64,000 nt of DNA from an uncultured Tenacibaculum sp. (lineage in GTDB: Bacteria > Bacteroidota > Bacteroidia > Flavobacteriales > Flavobacteriaceae). Where the stretch lies: contig CANMWK010000002.1 of NCBI GenBank assembly GCA_947501615.1, positions 1 through 64,000 of the forward strand, written 5' to 3'. The position numbers and the translations under genes were made by a program. Position 1 is the first letter of the stretch, and each line of letters begins with the position of its first letter. Positions 59,628 to 64,000 of this stretch are shown piece after piece. The notes under the pieces were generated by a model. It was not told the origin of the DNA, ran no database searches, and was given only the letters and a program-made list of their open reading frames with translations.

Positions 59628-61910
59628 TTATTTAATTCTAGAGGTGTTATTAATTGCTGTATGCTTGTAGTTACTTTTCTCAATTTTCCCAAAGCTATAT
59701 TTTAAGGATACAGAAAAAGCATTTATGTCAGTAAAGAATAATGTATTGCCATTTATGCTCGGTAAGTTTTGAGTTTCATTAAATTCTAACGTATTAAAAA
59801 TGTCATTATAGCTTAGTGTGATGTCTAAATTTTTGAATTTCTTTTGCAGGGAAGCATCCATAGTGAAAATTGGTAATGTACTATAAGGCCCTTCTCTATT
59901 TAAAGTAGTTCCCCATATATTGAAATTAAAAGAAGTAGTGTTGTTTATGGTAAACTTCTGATTGGAATAATAATATAAGTAAGGTTGTGAATTTGTTTCA
60001 ATTAAATAATCATCTATAAATTTTGAATGAATAGCACTTAAACTATTTTCTGAAGACCAAAATTTATATGAAATAGGAATATTTGCTTCTAAATGAATAT
60101 TTGATTTTTTTGAAAAATTTAAATGTGATATCGTAGTTTTCTTATCAAAAGAATTATAATTTAAGGTATATAGTTTTATTGGTTTTTTTGTGTAGTTATA
60201 TGTTAGTCGTAAAGTGTTTTTATTAAATGTATAGTTTAAAGAAATCTCATCTGTAATAGCATTTTTAAGGTTTAAATTCCCTGTAAATTCTATATAGGGA
60301 TTTACATATGCTGCTGTATTTGATATGGTTGAAAAAGGAGGCCTGTTAATGCTTTTAGCATAATGTAAAGTAAAAGATTGATCTTTTGAAAAAGGAAAAT
60401 GAATAGTTGCTTTTGGGAATAAGAATGTGTTTTTTCTATAGAATTTATCATTTTCGCTATTAGAAAAATACCCTAAAGCTGTATTTTCTTCAATTCGAAA
60501 GCCTAAGGAGTACTCTAATTTGTCAAATAATTTTGATGATAATTGAGTATAAAAAGCGTTGTTTCTTTCAGTAAAATTATAAGTTATAGAGTTGTTATTA
60601 TTAATTGTTTTGGTGTTTAAAAGCGATAAACCGGTTTCTAAAACAGTGTTTTCAGAGAATTTCTTCTCGTAATTAGTTTTAAAATCATAAGAAATAATAG
60701 AGAAATCCTGAGTTCTTAAAATATTCAAGATCTCATTATTACTTGTGTTAGTAATATTGTTTGTTACTTTTTTTAAATAAAAAACATGCTGCGCTCCTAA
60801 AAAAAAGATGTCAGAATTCTTGAACTTTTTCTGGTAATTTAAATTGGTTGTAGTAAAATATCTATTCCCTAAATCATTAGTTTTTGTAGTAATAATATCA
60901 CTACTATTATTTTCAGTATAATTTGTTGAAGTGTTAAAATTAAAAGGTTCGTTTTGTACTTGAGCATTGGAACTAATAGAAAAATAGTCGTTTTCATTAA
61001 TCTGATGGTGCAATCCACCATTAAATAGTATTTGATCTCTATTGGTAACTGAAGTAAGCAAATGTTCAGATTGTATAGCTTTACTAGGAATGGTATATGA
61101 AGTTCTATTACGTTCCCAAACGTTAATATCATTATAAGAAACACTCAATTTAATTTCATTGTTGTCTTTTTTAAGGTTGATATAACTAGATAAAAAGTTA
61201 TTAAAAAATTTTTTAAAAGCCATCGTTTCTTTTACATGTACTTTTACTCCATTCGAGGTGTTTTTTTTAAGTGTGATAAGCAATACTGCATTGGCGTTGG
61301 CTTCGTATTTAGCAGAGGGATTGTTAATTATCTCGATGGTTTTTATGTCATCTACTTGAAGTGTATTTAACATTTGAAAAGAAACTCTTTGATTGTCAAC
61401 ATAAATTAAAGGAGTTCCTTTACCAATTATTTCAATAGTTTCCTGTGTTTCGTTTATTTGTAGTTTTGGAAGTTTAGCTAATAAATTAGTAGTTGTTGGT
61501 TCTGCTGATAAAATACTGTTTTCTACATTTACCACAATATTTCCTTTTTTATTTTGAATTAATCTCTTACGTGCTATTATTTCAACCTCGTTTAAAAGAT
61601 TTGTTTTTGGAGTTAGAGAAAATTTTAGGTCAATATTACTATTGATGTTTATTTCTTGTGAAGCTTCATTATAAGAAATTGAATTTATTTTTAAAATATA
61701 AGTTCCCTTTTTAATAGTTTTTAAATGAAATTTTCCATTTTCGATAAAAGTATATGTAAGTATTTTTCCATTTTCAGAAAGAAGTAAAACATCTCCATAC
61801 TCAACAATATGATTATCGTTGTTATAAACAGTTCCAAAAATTGAAAAATTTACTTGACTGTAATTTACTTTTGATAAGATTAATAATAGAATAAAAATAA
61901 ATTGCTTCAT
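59628..61910 (-). CDS. TonB-dependent receptor-type outer membrane beta-barrel protein
   Basis: The 760-residue protein starts MKQFIFILLLILSKVNYSQ, a signal peptide; ATG 61910 is preferred over the open extension to 61943. It has a carboxypeptidase-regulatory-like domain (about 22-100; GDVLLLSENGKILTYTFIEN), a plug-like region (about 110-210; TTTNLLAKLPKLQINETQET, IKTIEIINNPSAKYEANANA) and a long barrel (OMP_b-brl_3 type) ending SVSLKYSFGKIEKSNYKHTA with a short extra tail. It lacks the full SusC length and has no SusD partner. A membrane-tethered LuxR-type regulator is encoded 80 bp upstream. Confidence 0.85.
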   Translation of the reverse strand: MKQFIFILLLILSKVNYSQVNFSIFGTVYNNDNHIVEYGDVLLLSENGKILTYTFIENGKFHLKTIKKGTYILKINSISYNEASQEININSNIDLKFSLTPKTNLLNEVEIIARKRLIQNKKGNIVVNVENSILSAEPTTTNLLAKLPKLQINETQETIEIIGKGTPLIYVDNQRVSFQMLNTLQVDDIKTIEIINNPSAKYEANANAVLLITLKKNTSNGVKVHVKETMAFKKFFNNFLSSYINLKKDNNEIKLSVSYNDINVWERNRTSYTIPSKAIQSEHLLTSVTNRDQILFNGGLHHQINENDYFSISSNAQVQNEPFNFNTSTNYTENNSSDIITTKTNDLGNRYFTTTNLNYQKKFKNSDIFFLGAQHVFYLKKVTNNITNTSNNEILNILRTQDFSIISYDFKTNYEKKFSENTVLETGLSLLNTKTINNNNSITYNFTERNNAFYTQLSSKLFDKLEYSLGFRIEENTALGYFSNSENDKFYRKNTFLFPKATIHFPFSKDQSFTLHYAKSINRPPFSTISNTAAYVNPYIEFTGNLNLKNAITDEISLNYTFNKNTLRLTYNYTKKPIKLYTLNYNSFDKKTTISHLNFSKKSNIHLEANIPISYKFWSSENSLSAIHSKFIDDYLIETNSQPYLYYYSNQKFTINNTTSFNFNIWGTTLNREGPYSTLPIFTMDASLQKKFKNLDITLSYNDIFNTLEFNETQNLPSINGNTLFFTDINAFSVSLKYSFGKIEKSNYKHTAINNTSRIK

Positions 61911-61990
61911 TATTTGTTTTTGAGCAAAAAAATTAAAAAGCAAATAAAAAAAGTAAAAAGACTAGGGTGATTTTAGTACTAGTGCCCGTA

Positions 61991-62677
61991 CTATTTTTTA
62001 AAACTAATGATTAAATCTCTTCTATTAGAGATGTTTAGTTTTTGATAAATGTTAGAAATATGTGTTTTTACAGTATTTAAACTAATATGTAGTTCGTTAG
62101 CAATTTCTTTATTTGTTTTACCGTCAATAATGAGTTTTTTTATAGTAATTTCTTGTTTGGTTAAATCAGTTACTGTAAGAGTTTTCCTTTTTATATTTTT
62201 TAAAATATATACTATAAGAAGTCCAATAATTAGTATTAATAATGCACTTATATAACTGGTAAATCTAAATTTTTTATTGGCCTTAACAATAGAAATTTTA
62301 AGGAGTTCGTTTTCTAAAAAAATGTATTGATCACTGGTAATACTACTACTTTTTAAATCTTTTAGAAAATTAGTATAATACGTAGTGTTTTTTAATACGT
62401 CTTTCCTAAGCAATTTTTCTTGATGAAGCTTTTTTATACTGTCTAATTTTATAGAAAGTAAAAGGGGAGTTCTTTTTTTATTTGTTTGATATTTAGGAGT
62501 GTTTTTTTTAATTATTCTTTTGAATTCTTGTTTTTTTATATCAAATTCAGCTTTCTTTATATTATAAGAAGCACTATGATTTGTAATTCTTACATAATGC
62601 TTAAGGTGAAGAGCATTTTTAGAAAAAACTAAACTAGAAGTTGTAAAAAAAAGTAAAAAAACGAATCTTTTAAACAT
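61991..62677 (-). CDS. Membrane-tethered LuxR-type transcriptional regulator
   Basis: The 228-residue protein has a signal peptide (FVFLLFFTTSSLVFS), a lysine-rich, helical, probably periplasmic part (about 22-138), a membrane helix (about 143-165; ISALLILIIGLLIVYIL), and a C-terminal LuxR/GerE helix-turn-helix (about 172-228; LTKQEITIKKLIIDGKTNKE, IANELHISLNTVKTHISNIY). There is no TPR run as in the regulators at 30-35 kb, but the order signal, sensor, membrane helix, HTH is alike. The HTH seems intact. It is upstream of the barrel protein gene and may control it. A short inverted repeat, TAGTAC/GTACTA, lies at its stop codon (61974-61993). Confidence 0.82.
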   Translation of the reverse strand: MFKRFVFLLFFTTSSLVFSKNALHLKHYVRITNHSASYNIKKAEFDIKKQEFKRIIKKNTPKYQTNKKRTPLLLSIKLDSIKKLHQEKLLRKDVLKNTTYYTNFLKDLKSSSITSDQYIFLENELLKISIVKANKKFRFTSYISALLILIIGLLIVYILKNIKRKTLTVTDLTKQEITIKKLIIDGKTNKEIANELHISLNTVKTHISNIYQKLNISNRRDLIISFKK

Positions 62678-62689
62678 ATATTGTTAAAA

Positions 62690-63304
62690 TTAAAAAAGCC
62701 CATTTATTTGAGCATCAATTCTATCGATAATATATCCTAAATCTTCTTGATTATCTACAAAATCTAATTTGTCAATATCAATAACTAATAGTTTTCCTTT
62801 ATTATACGTACTAATCCAAGCTTCATATCGTTCATTTAATCTACTTAAATAATCAATGCTTATTGAGCTCTCGTAATCGCGTCCTCTTTTATGAATTTGT
62901 CCAACAAGAGTAGAAATATCTGCACGTAAATAAATTAATAAATCAGGCGGATTTACTAAGTTTTCCATTAAATCAAATAAAGAAGAATAATTATTAAAAT
63001 CTCTATTCGTCATTAACCCCATAGCATGAAGGTTTGGGGCAAAAATATGTGCATCTTCGTAGATAGTTCTATCTTGAATTACATTCTTTCCAGATTGTCT
63101 TAAATCAAGTATTTGCCTGAATCTACTGTTCAAAAAATAAACTTGCAAGTTGAAAGACCAGCGTTCCATTTCTCCATAAAAATCATCTAAATAAGGATTT
63201 TCGTCAACAGACTCAAAATGAGGTTTCCAATTGTAATGTTTAGCTAATAATTTAGTAAGTGTGGTTTTACCAGCTCCAATATTTCCTGCTATAGCTACGT
63301 GCAT
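62690..63304 (-). CDS. Deoxynucleoside kinase
   Basis: The 204-residue protein phosphorylates deoxynucleosides (deoxyadenosine, deoxyguanosine or deoxycytidine; the exact choice is not readable) for salvage. It has P-loop AGNIGAGKTTLTKLL near the N-terminus, ESVDENPYLDDFY, the DRTIYEDAHIF segment corresponding to the ERS-type motif, and lid RGRDYESSISIDYL. ATG 63304 (MHVAIAGNIG) is the natural start; the frame is open 8 codons upstream. It is a paralogue of the kinase half of the folK fusion at 44372. It sits between a LuxR-type regulator and an OmpR-type response regulator on the same strand. Confidence 0.9.
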   Translation of the reverse strand: MHVAIAGNIGAGKTTLTKLLAKHYNWKPHFESVDENPYLDDFYGEMERWSFNLQVYFLNSRFRQILDLRQSGKNVIQDRTIYEDAHIFAPNLHAMGLMTNRDFNNYSSLFDLMENLVNPPDLLIYLRADISTLVGQIHKRGRDYESSISIDYLSRLNERYEAWISTYNKGKLLVIDIDKLDFVDNQEDLGYIIDRIDAQINGLF

Positions 63305-63359
63305 TCGACCTTTGTTTTTATAGATCAAAATTACATATTATTCTCTGATTATTTAAGGA

Positions 63360-64000
63360 TTAACAAGTTAATTTATATCCATAACCACGAACGTTAATAA
63401 TTTCAACGGCTGGATCTTTTTTTAATTTTTTCCTGAGTTTAGAGATAAAAACATCCATACTTCTAGCATTAAAGAAATCGTCATCTCCCCATAATTTTTT
63501 CAGAATAAAAGAGCGATCTAAAATTTCATTTTTCTTTTCTGTTAAATAATATAGAAGTTCACTTTCTCTATGAGTTAACAATTCAGCTTGATCGTTAAAA
63601 TAAAGCTTTTGCTTTTCGTAATTAAATATAAATTTTCCAATATTTATTTTCTCTAGATCTTTTTTTAAATTAATCCGATCTAACAGGCTATGAACTCTAA
63701 CAATTAATTCTTCCATAGAAAATGGTTTTTTTAAATAATCGTTTCCTCCATGCTGAAAACCATCTATTACATCTTTAGTCTGAGATTTTGCAGTAAGAAA
63801 AATAATAGGAATATGCTGATTTTCTTCTCGTATTTCTTTAGCTAATGTGAATCCATCTTTCTTTGGCATCATAACATCTAAAACTAAGATTTCAGGATGC
63901 TCTTTTGTATACACAGTATATGCCTCTTCACCATTTAATGCATGAAAAACTTCGAAATTTCTAGTCTCTAAACTTTCTTTAACGATTTGACCTAAGCTAG
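63360..64000 (-). CDS. OmpR/PhoB family response regulator, 5' end outside the window
   Basis: The readable part runs from the window edge (frame SLGQIVKESLETRNFEVFHA, then LNGEEAYTVYTKEHPE) to the stop at 63360. It has the receiver domain with phospho-acceptor Asp in LVLDVMMPKKDG, the switch Thr/Ser in IIFLTAKSQ and lysine in YLKKPFS, then a winged-helix DNA-binding domain (LLTHRESELLYYLTEKKNEI, DVFISKLRKKLKKDPAVEII, NVRGYGYKLTC). The first codons, with the acidic pocket, lie beyond 64000. A partner histidine kinase may be encoded outside the window. Confidence 0.93.
   Translation of the reverse strand, partial: SLGQIVKESLETRNFEVFHALNGEEAYTVYTKEHPEILVLDVMMPKKDGFTLAKEIREENQHIPIIFLTAKSQTKDVIDGFQHGGNDYLKKPFSMEELIVRVHSLLDRINLKKDLEKINIGKFIFNYEKQKLYFNDQAELLTHRESELLYYLTEKKNEILDRSFILKKLWGDDDFFNARSMDVFISKLRKKLKKDPAVEIINVRGYGYKLTC

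Noticed and set aside
1..64000. tRNA, rRNA, tmRNA, riboswitch or intact insertion sequence
   Set aside because: None was seen on reading both strands; no transposase or integrase gene and no conserved RNA core was found. A covariance-model scan would be the decisive test.

Overview
The window is an AT-rich stretch of chromosome from a gliding marine-type flavobacterium (Bacteroidota, Flavobacteriaceae; Tenacibaculum, Polaribacter or a close relative is my best guess, from memory and not tested). The evidence is the content: gldB and gldC, a type IX secretion (T9SS) plug protein (DUF5103), a T9SS-sorted DUF1501 protein, SusC-like TonB receptors, a Na+-pumping NQR complex, DUF3667 and DUF4876 proteins, many SCxx-type lipoproteins, and promoters with the Bacteroidota -7 element TAnnTTTG. 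No rRNA, tRNA, CRISPR array, prophage or intact insertion sequence was found.

Layout. 1-6 kb: a heptamer repeat array, ogt, a frameshifted secreted-protein gene, tatD, a small retropepsin-like protein, a lipoprotein, an aspartate-type aminotransferase, a fatty acid desaturase and rsmG. 6-12.5 kb: a LytTR response regulator, the DUF1501/DUF1800 pair, and pruA. 12.6-14.3 kb: an NRDE protein followed by a decayed islet (frameshifted toxin-tail-like fragment, overlapping small lipoprotein, further remnant). 14.3-17 kb: DUF3667, apaG and the T9SS plug protein. 17-24 kb: a four-gene outer-membrane operon (TonB receptor, DUF4876 lipoprotein, DUF6850 barrel, di-heme peroxidase). 24-30 kb: nqrABCDEF. 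30-35.4 kb: three tandem paralogues of a membrane-tethered TPR/helix-turn-helix regulator. 35.7-40 kb: clpP, clpX, dnaG. 40-45.5 kb: a leucine-rich-repeat protein, a small ORF, nadE, gldB-gldC, a PPP-type phosphatase, and a folK/deoxynucleoside kinase fusion. 45.6-46.1 kb: a beta-helix pseudogene. 46.2-49.7 kb: an ECF sigma factor, its overlapping anti-sigma/barrel partner, and two lipoprotein genes (one a papain-like protease). 49.8-59.6 kb: pnp, rpsO, a lipoprotein, accD, fbaA, tamL and a TrmH-family methyltransferase. 59.6-64 kb: a TonB-dependent barrel protein, a membrane-tethered LuxR-type regulator, a deoxynucleoside kinase, and an OmpR-type response regulator cut by the window end.

How the genes work together. 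Most are housekeeping genes in short transcription units, often closed by clear stem-loop terminators. The most system-like region is 46.2-49.7 kb. Both lipoprotein genes next to the ECF sigma factor carry the same upstream sequence, CCACGCAACC, then exactly 15 nt, then GACTA. That reads as a two-member regulon of this sigma factor, with a surface or periplasmic cysteine protease as one output. Other notable points are the loss of all four zinc ligands in both DnaG and AccD, the tandem triplication of a membrane-bound regulator with a related element after each copy, a 19-nt identical leader upstream of both pnp and fbaA, and several small intergenic repeat families. All calls were made by reading the sequence; no database search was run.
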